A DNA stretch of 64,000 nt from assembly GCF_022810405.1 (NCBI RefSeq), contig NZ_JALGQE010000019.1, forward strand, positions 18,366 through 82,365, read 5' to 3'. Positions 26,125 through 34,272 of this stretch are shown piece after piece. This stretch comes from Rhodococcus sp. ARC_M5 (GTDB lineage Bacteria > Actinomycetota > Actinomycetes > Mycobacteriales > Mycobacteriaceae). Position 1 is the first letter of the stretch. Every line of letters begins with the position of its first letter. Made by a program: the position numbers and the translations under genes. The notes beneath the pieces are model-generated. The model worked only from the letters and a program-made list of their open reading frames with translations, was not told the origin of the DNA and searched no databases.

Positions 26125-26723
26125 TACTCGCCTCTCGCGACCGCTAGAGCGTCTCGTTCTTCCCTCGCGAGGGTGAGGTTGCTGTAGAGGGCGGATCGTT
26201 TCAATCCGGTGTTCTTGCAGAGTGTTTCGATCTTGAACTGCCGTGTTTCGTATACCTGGAGTAGGTATGCCCGCTCTTCAGGGGTCAGGGTGTGCGGCCG
26301 TCCTTTCATCTTGCCGGCCGCTGCTGCGGCCGCGATCGCGTCGCGGGTGCGGGCTCGGATCAGGTCGGACTCGAATTCGGCCATCAGGCCGAGCATGCCG
26401 ATGAACATCTTGCCCATGGGATCAGCTGGGTCGTAGACCTTGCCGTCGATCAACAGTGCCACTCCCCTGGCGGCGAGGCGGTTCACGGTTTCGTGGAGGT
26501 CTCCGGCTGATCGGGAGAGACGATCGAGTTTGGTGACGCAGAATTCGTCGCCTTCGCGGCTGGCGTTGATGGCGTTTTCGAGTCCGGGCCGTTTCGCTTG
26601 CCGGCCGCTGACGGCGTGGTCGATGTAGACCCGGTCGCGTTCGACGCCGATCTTGGCGAGCAGTCCAATTTGGACGGAGGTGTCCTGTCTGGCGGTGCTG
26701 CACCGCGCGTACCCGATTTTCAT
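26124..26723 (-). CDS. tniR: TniR-type serine resolvase of the Tn402-like element
   Basis: 199 aa, ATG 26723. Catalytic Ser9 in IGYARCSTARQD, LDRLSRSAGDLHE, DPMGKMFIGMLGLMAEFESDLIR (E helix), and C-terminal HTH (IETLCKNTGLKRSALYSNL). Its stop overlaps the internal 19-nt repeat of the left end, the position of the resolvase gene in Tn402-type elements. It would resolve cointegrates at a res site just upstream (26724-26830). Confidence 0.88.
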   Translation of the reverse strand: MKIGYARCSTARQDTSVQIGLLAKIGVERDRVYIDHAVSGRQAKRPGLENAINASREGDEFCVTKLDRLSRSAGDLHETVNRLAARGVALLIDGKVYDPADPMGKMFIGMLGLMAEFESDLIRARTRDAIAAAAAAGKMKGRPHTLTPEERAYLLQVYETRQFKIETLCKNTGLKRSALYSNLTLAREERDALAVARGE

Positions 26724-26830
26724 GCCCCTCCGACCTGCTGGACTCGTTCTGTCCAGTAGAGACTACGGGAAGCTGGACCAATCAAGTGGACACCTCCAGC
26801 GGACGGTTCGGCCGAGAGAACGTCGTGGTC
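26724..26830. other. Candidate res site of the element resolvase
   Basis: Upstream of tniR: CTGGAC...GTCCAG dyad (about 26738-26756) with further CTGGAC and GTGGACACC copies in the next 50 nt, consistent with resolvase subsites. From 26831 to 27172 I see no supported gene. Confidence 0.4.
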
Positions 26831-27172
26831 AATCGCTCTCAGTAGCCCGTTCGCGCTCGTCCGGTATGACGATGGTCTAAACGCACACCCAAACCCGCAG
26901 GAAGCTTCTCAACCCGGACCCGCGAGACAAATCGCGATGAGCCTGCCGAGGTGATCTCAAGAAGCCCGAGCCGTGCGAGAGACCGTGGAGTGTAATTTCC
27001 GAGGCGGACGATTGACGGCACGCCACCGACGCGGCCTGTTTATGCACAACCCGACCAGTGCCCCCCGACGTCGATGACTGCCACGCTTCTGCTGTTGGCC
27101 GCCATTGGCAGAGTTGCAGCGGTCCGCGAGTAATCTGCAACGGAAATCCCGTGAGGAGAGGAAGCCCTATAA

Positions 27173-27967
27173 ATGGAACCGCCACCAGGGTCGGGTTCGT
27201 TAAACCCCAAAACCGGTCGATACGAATCAGGCGAATGCTACTGGGACGGTCGAACCTGGCGGCGGATAGACGACCAGAAACATAAGAAGCCGCACAAGTG
27301 GCCGTTGACGACGCCTCAGTCAGTGGTTGCAGGTGCTGCGTTGGTAAGCGTGCTCCTCCTAGGAGTCGCTCTCGGCAACGCCGACAATAATGAGAACTCT
27401 ACGCGCGCCATTCAGACGACCACACGCACGCTTCCGCCTTCGCCCCCGGGAGGTTCGGCTCCGAGTGGTGCCGAACGAGCGACCACCGTCCCAACCGTAT
27501 CGCCCTCACCGGCCGCTGCGGTAACGACAGATCCGAACGCGGCTGCAATCGAAGCAAATCGCGTTGCTATGGATTCTCAACAGGCAGCGGCCGACGCTCA
27601 AGCAACACGGCTGGACCGACAAACTTACCCAGCAATCGGCGAACGCGAATTCGGCGTGTTGGTCCGCGATCCAGATGCCGAACGGGGAAGAAGAGTTGTC
27701 GTGTACGGGTATGTGACCCAGTTTGACTCGGTCACCGGGACCTCTATGTTTCGGGCAGACACCTCTGCAGTGGAAGGCAACCAGTGGTACGAGTTCGACC
27801 ACAACACCATAGTGAACTTCGATCCGGTCATTGGACGCGAAATCATTGATGGCGATGTGGTGACGCTCTACGCAGAGGTCGCCGGAAGTCGGAGCTATGA
27901 AACCACATTGGGCACGAGCGAAACCGCGTTAGTACTCAAGGCCAACATGATTGACATCACGGGATAG
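27173..27967 (+). CDS. Membrane protein with extracytoplasmic strand-rich domain
   Basis: 264 aa; ATG 27173 behind GAGGAGAGGAAG. N-terminal 35 residues contain a YWDGRTWRRID element like DUF2510 (Gly/Trp repeat often before TM segments). TM at about 50-68, a Pro/Ser/Thr linker to about 110, a helical stretch, then a C-terminal ~110-residue strand-rich domain (RRVVVYGYVTQFDSVTGTSMF). The tail could be an OB-like fold, but no family is certain. Cargo of the Tn402-like element. Confidence 0.65.
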   Translation: MEPPPGSGSLNPKTGRYESGECYWDGRTWRRIDDQKHKKPHKWPLTTPQSVVAGAALVSVLLLGVALGNADNNENSTRAIQTTTRTLPPSPPGGSAPSGAERATTVPTVSPSPAAAVTTDPNAAAIEANRVAMDSQQAAADAQATRLDRQTYPAIGEREFGVLVRDPDAERGRRVVVYGYVTQFDSVTGTSMFRADTSAVEGNQWYEFDHNTIVNFDPVIGREIIDGDVVTLYAEVAGSRSYETTLGTSETALVLKANMIDITG

Positions 27968-28205
27968 CAACGGCCTCTCCGACTGGACGATTGATTACGA
28001 AGATGAGCGGCATGTCGGGGCGTGTTGCGCAGGACTCGACCGCAAAAGTGTCGTCGAGCCGCGCGATCAGGTTGGGCGCGATGCGAGAGTGCCAATTGTT
28101 GATGGCGTTGGCGATTCGATCCCACAATCCGTTCGCCGAGGGACCGATGTGCTCTCGGTCAGAGTAGCTGTCCGATGCACCCATTCGGTCGCGTGCGGTT
28201 GTCAC
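27957..28205 (-). CDS. Doubtful small protein (82 aa)
   Basis: GTG start at 28205 with no good ribosome-binding site; the 3' end overlaps the end of the preceding plus-strand gene by 11 nt. The sequence (WDRIANAINNWHSRIAPNLI) looks like protein rather than a GC artefact, so it could be a small gene or the remnant of a larger one. No family. Confidence 0.35.
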   Translation of the reverse strand: MTTARDRMGASDSYSDREHIGPSANGLWDRIANAINNWHSRIAPNLIARLDDTFAVESCATRPDMPLIFVINRPVGEAVAIP

Positions 28206-28303
28206 GATGCCGAGCTCGATATGGACGCGGTGCGCACTCGCGTTCGGCGATGGTTGTCAGGGCAACGCACACCCACCACAGTTGCCCCTGACGTGTGTCG
28301 TCG

Positions 28304-29368
28304 TCACTCGCAGCCGACGCCGTCTCCGTCACCGTCGAACTCGGTACTGAATCCGGGGTCTCCAACTCGGATGGGGGCTGCACCGGCGGCGCGAACTGCG
28401 GCGCAGTTCGCGTAGATCACGCTCGCCAGCGCCGGTGCCATACCCACCGGCGCTGGCGCAGCGGGTTGCTGAGCTGGTGTCAGCGCGGGCGCTGACTCGG
28501 CGGGGCGGATTGAGGCGGTAGCGCCGCACTCCCCGAGTATGCGAACGATGGCATCGTATTCGGGCGGGGTGACCCAAAGTCCGTACGCGGCTTTGACCTC
28601 GACCTGCCGTGAGACGTAGGTACACCGGTACGGCTTGTTGCTCGGCAGCCATGTCGCGGCATCGCCGTCGCCTTTCTGCTGATTCGCCGGGCCGTCCACG
28701 GCCTGCAGATTGCGCGGGTCGTTCGCCAGATTCCGCAACGTGAGCTCGTCAAGCTGCTGCGCACCTGTCTGCCAGGCGTTGCTCAGAGCAACGACGTGAT
28801 CGACCTGCACGGTCATCGAGGTATCGGCACCACGGATGAAGTCGATGGTGGCCCCGGTGTATTCGTCAACCAGGGTGCCTGTTTGTATTGCGCATCCGTT
28901 GGATCCCGGTTTCACAGTGATTGCGGTGAGATCCCGTCGAAGTACGTCGTTGCGGGTGTCGCAGCCGTTGCGGCCGTACTCAACGGTTACGTTGTCGGTC
29001 CAGGCCTGCCCGAACAGGTCGCGGTCGTAGCCGGTCTTCGGGGCTCGCCCCTTGATCGGCACGGTTGCCAGCATAGTCAGGGCTGTTTGTGCGCTGTCCG
29101 CGTTGGTGACCACCGCCGCGGCAGGTACGGATGGATCCACCGGTTCGGGTATGGCCGGCGGATCGACCGGAAGCGTGGGCGTGGCCTCGGTAGTAGCCGC
29201 TTCGCGTGAGGTGTCGATTGTCGTATCGGCGGCCGACGACGCAGCATCGGTTTGCGACGTTGCGTCCCTCTCCCCCGACGGATCCACGCAACCGACGACG
29301 AGCAGACCGGACAATGCCACTCCGGCGATCCACGGCCACGTCCGCACACTCTTCGATGCGGATGACAT
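28304..29368 (-). CDS. Secreted HNH-nuclease lipoprotein with excalibur domain
   Basis: 354 aa from ATG 29368. Lipoprotein signal with lipobox LVVGC (Cys27); Thr/Pro-rich linker to about 100; HNH domain of the GmrSD-C/DUF1524 type with VQVDHVVALSNAWQTGA, NDPRNLQAV and QKGDGDAATWLP. The C-terminal ~35 residues are an excalibur calcium-binding motif (YANCAAVRAAG ... DGDGDGVGCE). An anchored extracellular nuclease is predicted. On a mobile element it might degrade incoming DNA or serve nutrient or biofilm functions; the role is open. Confidence 0.85.
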   Translation of the reverse strand: MSSASKSVRTWPWIAGVALSGLLVVGCVDPSGERDATSQTDAASSAADTTIDTSREAATTEATPTLPVDPPAIPEPVDPSVPAAAVVTNADSAQTALTMLATVPIKGRAPKTGYDRDLFGQAWTDNVTVEYGRNGCDTRNDVLRRDLTAITVKPGSNGCAIQTGTLVDEYTGATIDFIRGADTSMTVQVDHVVALSNAWQTGAQQLDELTLRNLANDPRNLQAVDGPANQQKGDGDAATWLPSNKPYRCTYVSRQVEVKAAYGLWVTPPEYDAIVRILGECGATASIRPAESAPALTPAQQPAAPAPVGMAPALASVIYANCAAVRAAGAAPIRVGDPGFSTEFDGDGDGVGCE

Positions 29369-29726
29369 AGGCGGCGAACAGCCGGAAAAAGACACAGTGG
29401 TGCTCCAGGATCGTTGATGAACGAGTCGGGCGACATCGTAGTTGGGCAGCTGATCAGCAACCGACGCAGTGGAAGTATTCGGCGACGGCTACCGTTTCGC
29501 AGTTTCGAGTGCGATTAGCGAAGAACATCACTGCCAAGGAGGTAGCGGTTTCACCCGGAATGAGCCCACATCAGGCGGCCGTAGTCGGCAACAGACGAAA
29601 AAGCAGGGTATAGGACCTGGTCATCGACACGTCCCGATGCAAGCCGTTGTCCCACATGCACAGGCCCGAGAGTTGACAGGTCAGATATCGCCCGAGGCTG
29701 CTGCCCTGCAGAGTACCGTTACGCGC

Positions 29727-30083
29727 ATGGGGAACAACTTTTACGGCGGCGTTCACCACCATTACCATGGTGGGACGAGAGGTGTTGAACGTCAACCCGA
29801 TCCGCCGCCCGTCGACACGCGCTCTGTGTGGCGCCAACACCCTATCGTCGGGACGCTGACCTTCGCGATCATGGCCTTCATCGCCCTCGGTGTTGTCATC
29901 AACTTCTGGTATGTGTTCGTGCCGCTCGCCGTTGTCGGTGTCGGCGGCTATTTCGGAATCCAGCGGGCCAAGGCGCAGCGCGCAGAGAACGCGGCACTGT
30001 CGGCACGGGCACAGGCCGAGCACGAGGCGTACATGCGAGGGTCAGAGGTGGGAATGTTCGGACGGTTCCCGCCGGAGGTGTAA
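29727..30083 (+). CDS. Small membrane protein with His-rich N-terminus
   Basis: 118 aa from ATG 29727. TACCGT lies 7 nt before the ATG and no Shine-Dalgarno is visible, so a leaderless mRNA is likely; longer in-frame starts exist upstream. It begins MGNNFYGGVHHHYHGG, then two TM segments (about 42-75) and a basic helix (QRAKAQRAENAALSARAQAE). Function unknown. Confidence 0.55.
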   Translation: MGNNFYGGVHHHYHGGTRGVERQPDPPPVDTRSVWRQHPIVGTLTFAIMAFIALGVVINFWYVFVPLAVVGVGGYFGIQRAKAQRAENAALSARAQAEHEAYMRGSEVGMFGRFPPEV

Positions 30084-30413
30084 CCGATTTGAGAATTCTC
30101 GGCGTCGCCTCCGGGGGAGCGGCTGAAACTTTAGCGTAGGTTGTCGTCGGGTTTTCTGTTGATCGTTTACCCGGTCAGTTGTCTTCAGTCCACGTGGTCA
30201 CCAACTGGGTGGGCAATGGGGTGCTGCTCCCCGGTCGGAGTGCGCATTGTCGCTATGAGCACCGACTGTGTCCGGAGACTTCAGACCACCGATCGAACAC
30301 GCCTGAACGAAGCCGTGCCGGGAGGACGCGTGCGGTTTCTAACTGGGTGCGCTGGCAACGTAATGGGATGGCATCTCGGTAGGTTGGCGTCGCGGCGGGT
30401 CCGGCGCACTCTG
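30084..30413. other. Gene-free gap inside the Tn402-like element
   Basis: About 330 nt between a plus-strand membrane gene and the minus-strand GTPase pair. Open frames here are short and lack ribosome-binding sites. No repeat or terminator recognised. Confidence 0.4.
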
Positions 30414-30773
30414 TCAGCTATCTGGAGGGGTGGGAGTATCCCAGATTCCCGCATACATCTCGGCTACCAACGGCCACACCTGGCGAAGACCGTCCTCGAC
30501 GGAGTCGACGACGGTGGCGAGGTCGCCGAAGATCACGAACTCGTGGGGAATCACACGGCCAGCCGAGTCTCGGCGTCCGAGCGGATCCTCGATGCGAAGC
30601 GCAACATGTCCATCCTGGCGGTGCCACGCAGTCAGCGCGTCTCCAGCGTCGTCGAAAGCACGTTCGTAGTCCGGGAGCGGGTCGCCGAGTCCGGCGTCGA
30701 GAAGAAAACGAAAACCCCAATTACGGCCCCGAGTGGACCAGATGATGTCCGAGGGTCCGGAACTGGTGCTCAC
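30414..30773 (-). CDS. Partner protein of the GTPase (119 aa)
   Basis: ATG 30773 overlaps the stop of the GTPase gene by 4 nt, implying a coupled pair. Soluble, acidic, no recognised domain: SDIIWSTRGRNWGFRFLLDAG, then HVALRIEDPLGRRDSAGR and HEFVIFGDLATVVDSVEDG. The alternating strands suggest a small alpha/beta domain. In comparative surveys of prokaryotic conflict systems such GTPases are paired with small effector or adaptor proteins; this one is unassigned. Confidence 0.65.
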   Translation of the reverse strand: MSTSSGPSDIIWSTRGRNWGFRFLLDAGLGDPLPDYERAFDDAGDALTAWHRQDGHVALRIEDPLGRRDSAGRVIPHEFVIFGDLATVVDSVEDGLRQVWPLVAEMYAGIWDTPTPPDS

Positions 30774-31966
30774 TTCGGGTTCCTGATCACCTTGTCGTCG
30801 ACGCCCTGCTCGAGGTCCAACTTGAACTGCGTCAGTGTCGCTCGCAGGTAGTCGTGCTGAGCGCGGGCCTGCGCGTTCATCTCCCTGAGTTTCGGTCCCA
30901 CCAACCGCGCCGCGTCCGCCAGGATGGGCAGCGCGACGGCGGCGATCTTTCTTGCCTTTCCGCCCTTACCTGGGTTGACCAGTGCTAGAAGCTTTTCGAT
31001 CGCCGCAAATTTTTCACCCGTCAGGCCTGCTGCCAGCAACTCTGCGCCGTCGGCGAGCGAGTCGAGCACTTTGCCAGGAATGTCGTGCTTCTCCTGCCAT
31101 TGCACACGACGCTGAAGCGGAAGAATCGACGCCACCGGAAGGACGAGATCGAGACCGATACGCCGGGTCAAGTCGATGTCGAGCGTCTGTGGACCAGTGG
31201 ACTCGCGCTCGAACTTGGCGGAGGACAGCAGCAAGAAGTCTTCCCCGATGGACAGGGCAGCGGGGGTGTCGATGAGTTCGGCGATGGTCGATCGGAGCTG
31301 TTCGATGTCTGCTGCTGCATTGACGATGATCAGATCGCGGAAAGTGTCGACGTCCCAGTCCGGGAACAGATCGGCTTTCGAGAGCGCCAGGATCCACACC
31401 CGAGGGAACTCGACGATAGGCCCGTCCTCGAGCAAGTCGTCCTTGATTCGTAAGAGCCCCTGACGAAAGCTGAACATCAACGACTTCAGGTACAGCTCTT
31501 CGTCGCCTCGGTGGTCGAGTAATTTCTGTCCGTCGACCAGCAGGAAAGCGACGTCGGACCGAAGTAGAGAACGGAAGGTGTCGGTGCGCCGCTCGCGCTC
31601 CGTCGCGCTGCTGGGCTCGGTTTCGAACCATTCGCCTGGATAGTCGTGCCATGCGAGTCGGAGGACGTCGAAGGGCCGCTTCTTGGCTGCGTCGGTGTCT
31701 GCGCCTTTGAGTTTCACCGAGAAGTAATGAGTCGTCGCCTTGTATCGGTCTTGTTTCGGTGCCGTCGCGAGGTCCCGCATGCGGAGGTAGTTCCTGTAGA
31801 GCCGATGCCCTTGGCCGATGTCGTCGGCAACAAGGTCCCAGAGATCGTTCGCGTATCCCCCATCCTGCGTCGGTCCGAAAAAAGACGACAACAAAACAGT
31901 CTTGCCCGAACCACTCTCGCCGAACACGGCGATGTGTTGCTCTCGAACCCTGGGAAATTTGGCCAT
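30770..31966 (-). CDS. TRAFAC-like GTPase (double-GTPase family) of a putative conflict system
   Basis: 398 aa from ATG 31966; the longer frame to 32035 lacks a start signal, whereas TACCTT lies 7 nt before this ATG. P-loop GESGSGKT at 16-23, switch-II-like DYPGEW at 108-113 (DxxGE with an unusual Pro), base-recognition SKAD at 196-199, then a helical C-terminal region. This fits DO-GTPase2-type proteins found in bacterial defence/conflict loci. Coupled to a 119-aa partner, and cargo of a transposon. A defence function is inference. Confidence 0.75.
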   Translation of the reverse strand: MAKFPRVREQHIAVFGESGSGKTVLLSSFFGPTQDGGYANDLWDLVADDIGQGHRLYRNYLRMRDLATAPKQDRYKATTHYFSVKLKGADTDAAKKRPFDVLRLAWHDYPGEWFETEPSSATERERRTDTFRSLLRSDVAFLLVDGQKLLDHRGDEELYLKSLMFSFRQGLLRIKDDLLEDGPIVEFPRVWILALSKADLFPDWDVDTFRDLIIVNAAADIEQLRSTIAELIDTPAALSIGEDFLLLSSAKFERESTGPQTLDIDLTRRIGLDLVLPVASILPLQRRVQWQEKHDIPGKVLDSLADGAELLAAGLTGEKFAAIEKLLALVNPGKGGKARKIAAVALPILADAARLVGPKLREMNAQARAQHDYLRATLTQFKLDLEQGVDDKVIRNPK

Positions 31967-32166
31967 GGCAGGGAAGGTACAACACACGGCGTGAGCGCCT
32001 CCGCTGCGACAAGAGACCGCAGGTGAAACGTGCAAGCAGTGCCGTCACCTTCGAACCCAGAGCTGCACCTCCTCGGCCGCAACCTACCGGTCTCAGGCAC
32101 ATCGACGACTTTGAAAATCGATGGACGCATGATCAGCCAAGAGGGTTCATCTGCTTCAATTCCGTC

Positions 32167-32454
32167 ATGACCGATCCGGTAGACATCACAACGACAACAC
32201 CCACCGTTGGTGACACAGTCCAAGTGCGACGCCTAGAAGGCGGCTTCGTTACCGGGACCGTAGTCGAGGACTTCGCCGACTACTTGCTGACCGTCCCCGT
32301 CGCCGGCCGAGACTGGGCGATGCCCCATCGATGGGCCGTCGCAACGAACAGCGGAACGCTGATCTTCGCCGACGACGCCGACATCATCGAGCACCACAAA
32401 TCCGAACCGTCGACGACAACGGCGACACCGAACGACGTAAGCCACAAGACCTGA
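32167..32454 (+). CDS. Small beta-rich protein (95 aa)
   Basis: ATG 32167; no clear Shine-Dalgarno. The first ~75 residues (DTVQVRRLEGGFVTGTVVEDFADYLLTVPV) look like a small SH3/KOW-type barrel, followed by an acidic Thr-rich tail. Diverges from the GTPase gene and is followed after 3 nt by a tiny membrane protein. Function unknown. Confidence 0.6.
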   Translation: MTDPVDITTTTPTVGDTVQVRRLEGGFVTGTVVEDFADYLLTVPVAGRDWAMPHRWAVATNSGTLIFADDADIIEHHKSEPSTTTATPNDVSHKT

Positions 32455-32457
32455 CCG

Positions 32458-32634
32458 GTGGACATCTACCCAATTCTGGTTGCCTCGGTCATCGGGTCCG
32501 CGGCCGTACTAAGCATTGCCATACCAGTCCTGCTGGCCATGACGATCATCGACATCACGCGGGCGCTGCGAAACCGCACCAAAGGTTCCCCAAGCCAACC
32601 CCCGGCGTCAGCACGAAGAGCAGCCAACTTCTGA
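32458..32634 (+). CDS. Single-TM small protein (58 aa)
   Basis: GTG at 32458, 3 nt after the previous stop, so translationally coupled. Long TM helix (residues 5-35: ILVASVIGSAAVLSIAIPVL...) followed by a basic Pro/Ser tail (RALRNRTKGS). Type III topology with cytoplasmic tail expected. No family. Confidence 0.55.
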   Translation: MDIYPILVASVIGSAAVLSIAIPVLLAMTIIDITRALRNRTKGSPSQPPASARRAANF

Positions 32635-32655
32635 CACTGACAAACGTCATCGACA

Positions 32656-33003
32656 CTACTGATCCTCGCGTTGATCGCCCTCGCTGGCGGGAAGTCGATT
32701 CACGTCGCGATCACCGTAGGAATCACCCCATTCCCACACGCCACTGAGTGCATCGCGAACTTCGCTACCGCCCCGACGACGGCGTAGGCGCGTGGTACGC
32801 ATGGCGTACTCACGGAGTCGATCACGGACATCGGCGTCCAGGTCTGGGCCACTGGGCAGATTCAAGGCCCACCACAACCGGCGCCGATACTCCGCACCCG
32901 AAATCCCGAACGCCACGAAGATGTCTTCGTCATCGGCACCTCCATAGGGTTCCCAGCGCACCGCGAACCCCACAAAAGTCTCTGCCGACCGCTCGTCCGT
33001 CAT
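32656..33003 (-). CDS. DUF3263-like protein
   Basis: 115 aa from ATG 33003. Core FVGFAVRWEPYGGADDEDIFVAFGI and SGAEYRRRLWWAL recalls the actinobacterial DUF3263 pattern (Trp-rich helix, FG(M/I) turn, Y-x-x-L helix, then an Arg-rich tail), common on actinophages and plasmids and probably a small HTH-like DNA-binding protein. Last gene before the right end of the element. Confidence 0.6.
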   Translation of the reverse strand: MTDERSAETFVGFAVRWEPYGGADDEDIFVAFGISGAEYRRRLWWALNLPSGPDLDADVRDRLREYAMRTTRLRRRRGGSEVRDALSGVWEWGDSYGDRDVNRLPASEGDQREDQ

Positions 33004-33094
33004 ACCGATGATTCTGGTCGACGTATCGACCCGTCCGCACATCGGCCGCCCACCCCCACCACAGCCTTGAACACCCCGACCTGTGGTGCCGCTT

Positions 33095-33192
33095 GTGCAG
33101 TTCACTTCTGCACTCAGAATGTCAGAAGACGACTGCAATCACTGGTGAAATCCCAGCAAATCGTGCAGCCCACTTCTGAAACTGACACCGGA
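33095..33192 (-). repeat. Right inverted repeat, internal repeats and target duplication of Tn402-like element
   Basis: The right 25-nt repeat (33163-33187, minus strand) begins TGTCAGTTTCAGAAGTGGGC. Internal repeats: TGTCAGAAGACGACTGCA (33120-33137, opposite orientation) and TGCAGAAGTGAACTGCAC (33095-33112, minus). CCGGA at 33188-33192 duplicates 26074-26078. Confidence 0.9.
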
Positions 33193-33209
33193 TCTACGTG
33201 CAGGACCGG

Positions 33210-33235
33210 GTGACAGAAACGATCGTTTCTGTCAC
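33210..33235. other. Perfect 26-bp palindrome: right part of split res site
   Basis: Half-site GTGACAGAAACGA followed by its exact complement TCGTTTCTGTCAC. The core CGATCGT matches the repeats upstream of the resolvase at 25993. It also lies just past the stop of the DUF2637 gene, so it could double as a transcription terminator, although no T-run follows. Confidence 0.55.
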
Positions 33236-33251
33236 ACCCTCCTGTGGTCGG

Positions 33252-34166
33252 TCAGCGGTTTGCAACCGCGTAGTCGCGTTCGGCAGCCGTGTATGTGTCG
33301 ATGTCGGCCGGGTGAAGGTTCTCCAGAGCGTTTCCGGTGTCGGCCGCACTCTCGGCCGGTGCCGGTGGCGTTGAAAGCTGGGAAGCCGCTTTGGTTGCGG
33401 CGATCTTCTGTTGGAGGTTCACCCACTTGTCATAGCGGCTTCGGACGGTGGTCGGCGAGACTCCAAGGACTTCTGCGGCCTTGTTGAATTTGCCCATCGC
33501 GGTCGGGTGATTGAGATAGACGTCGACGGTTTCCCATACGACTTGGTCGAGGGTTCCGTGCTCGTCGTCGGGTGTCTCGTCGCGCTGTTCGGTGCTGTTC
33601 TGCGGCCCGGCTGTCGATTGTTCGGCTTCGGTCGCTTCGAGCACGGCGGGTGTCGCGGATGGGCGTCGGTGTCGGGGTGCGCTGATTGCGATGGACATCA
33701 TTTCGCTCATGGTCATCACCATCAGGGGGGCGAGTGCGCCGAGTGCGGCCGCGACTCCTGCGTTTAGGTCGGTAACTGTAAGGACTGCGTGGTAGGCGTT
33801 GCCGGCCATGCTGGCCAGTCCAGCTAGGGCAAAGACAGCGATGATGAATCGTCGGCCGAGAACTGTGCGGTGATCGGTGTGTTGGGACAACGCGACTCGG
33901 AAGATGCCGGCGGCGAGTATCGGGCCGTCGAGGACCACTGGTATCACCCACGCGGAGTCGCGCATGCCGGCCATCGCGGCCAGGTCGTAGAGGGTGGCGA
34001 AGCTGAGCTTGAAGCTCGATGCTGTCACGACGAAGGCGACGACCAGGCCGATGACGAGCGCCCAGGTCACGATAGCCGGGTGGATCTCCACCGGCTGTCC
34101 AATAGGGGGTGGCGGTGTGACGTCGTCCGCTGTATCGCTTTTCGGGTCAGAGTTACGGTTGTTCAT
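33252..34166 (-). CDS. DUF2637 membrane protein (plasmid transfer/maintenance type)
   Basis: 304 aa, ATG 34166. Four TM segments in the first ~155 residues (AIVTWALVIGLVVAFVVTAS; a DGPILAAGIFRVAL loop; GRRFIIAVFALAGLASMAGN; GALAPLMVMTMSEMM) match DUF2637, found on actinobacterial conjugative plasmids. The cytoplasmic C-terminus has an HTH-like part (FNKAAEVLGVSPTTVRSRYDKW). Possibly related to plasmid spread or copy control; downstream of parA-RHH on the same strand. Confidence 0.8.
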   Translation of the reverse strand: MNNRNSDPKSDTADDVTPPPPIGQPVEIHPAIVTWALVIGLVVAFVVTASSFKLSFATLYDLAAMAGMRDSAWVIPVVLDGPILAAGIFRVALSQHTDHRTVLGRRFIIAVFALAGLASMAGNAYHAVLTVTDLNAGVAAALGALAPLMVMTMSEMMSIAISAPRHRRPSATPAVLEATEAEQSTAGPQNSTEQRDETPDDEHGTLDQVVWETVDVYLNHPTAMGKFNKAAEVLGVSPTTVRSRYDKWVNLQQKIAATKAASQLSTPPAPAESAADTGNALENLHPADIDTYTAAERDYAVANR

Positions 34167-34272
34167 AGGTCACAGCTCCTTGGTTTGTCTGTGGCCGCCG
34201 GCCCCGGTGGTGTGACAGCACTGCCGGGGCCCCGCGTCGGATTTCGAGTGTTTCGATGACCAGGTGGGGCGG

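Larger units (their letters stand above)
26079..33187. mobile_element. Non-autonomous Tn402/Tn5053-like transposon, 7,109 bp
   Basis: Bounded by 25-nt inverted repeats matching at 21/25 positions (first 15 identical: TGTCAGTTTCAGAAG), extra 19-nt internal repeats at both ends, and a perfect 5-bp duplication CCGGA on both flanks. Encodes a TniR-like resolvase next to the left end but no TniA, TniB or TniQ. Cargo: membrane protein, HNH lipoprotein, small membrane proteins, GTPase pair, DUF3263-like protein. It should need transposition proteins supplied in trans. Confidence 0.88.

Noticed and set aside
26839..27021. 60-codon minus-strand frame between tniR and the membrane-protein gene
   Set aside because: No ribosome-binding site, no family, and it lies in the spacer next to the res region.
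29673..29678. TTGACA as -35 for the gene at 29727
   Set aside because: 35 nt from the TACCGT box, too far for a promoter.
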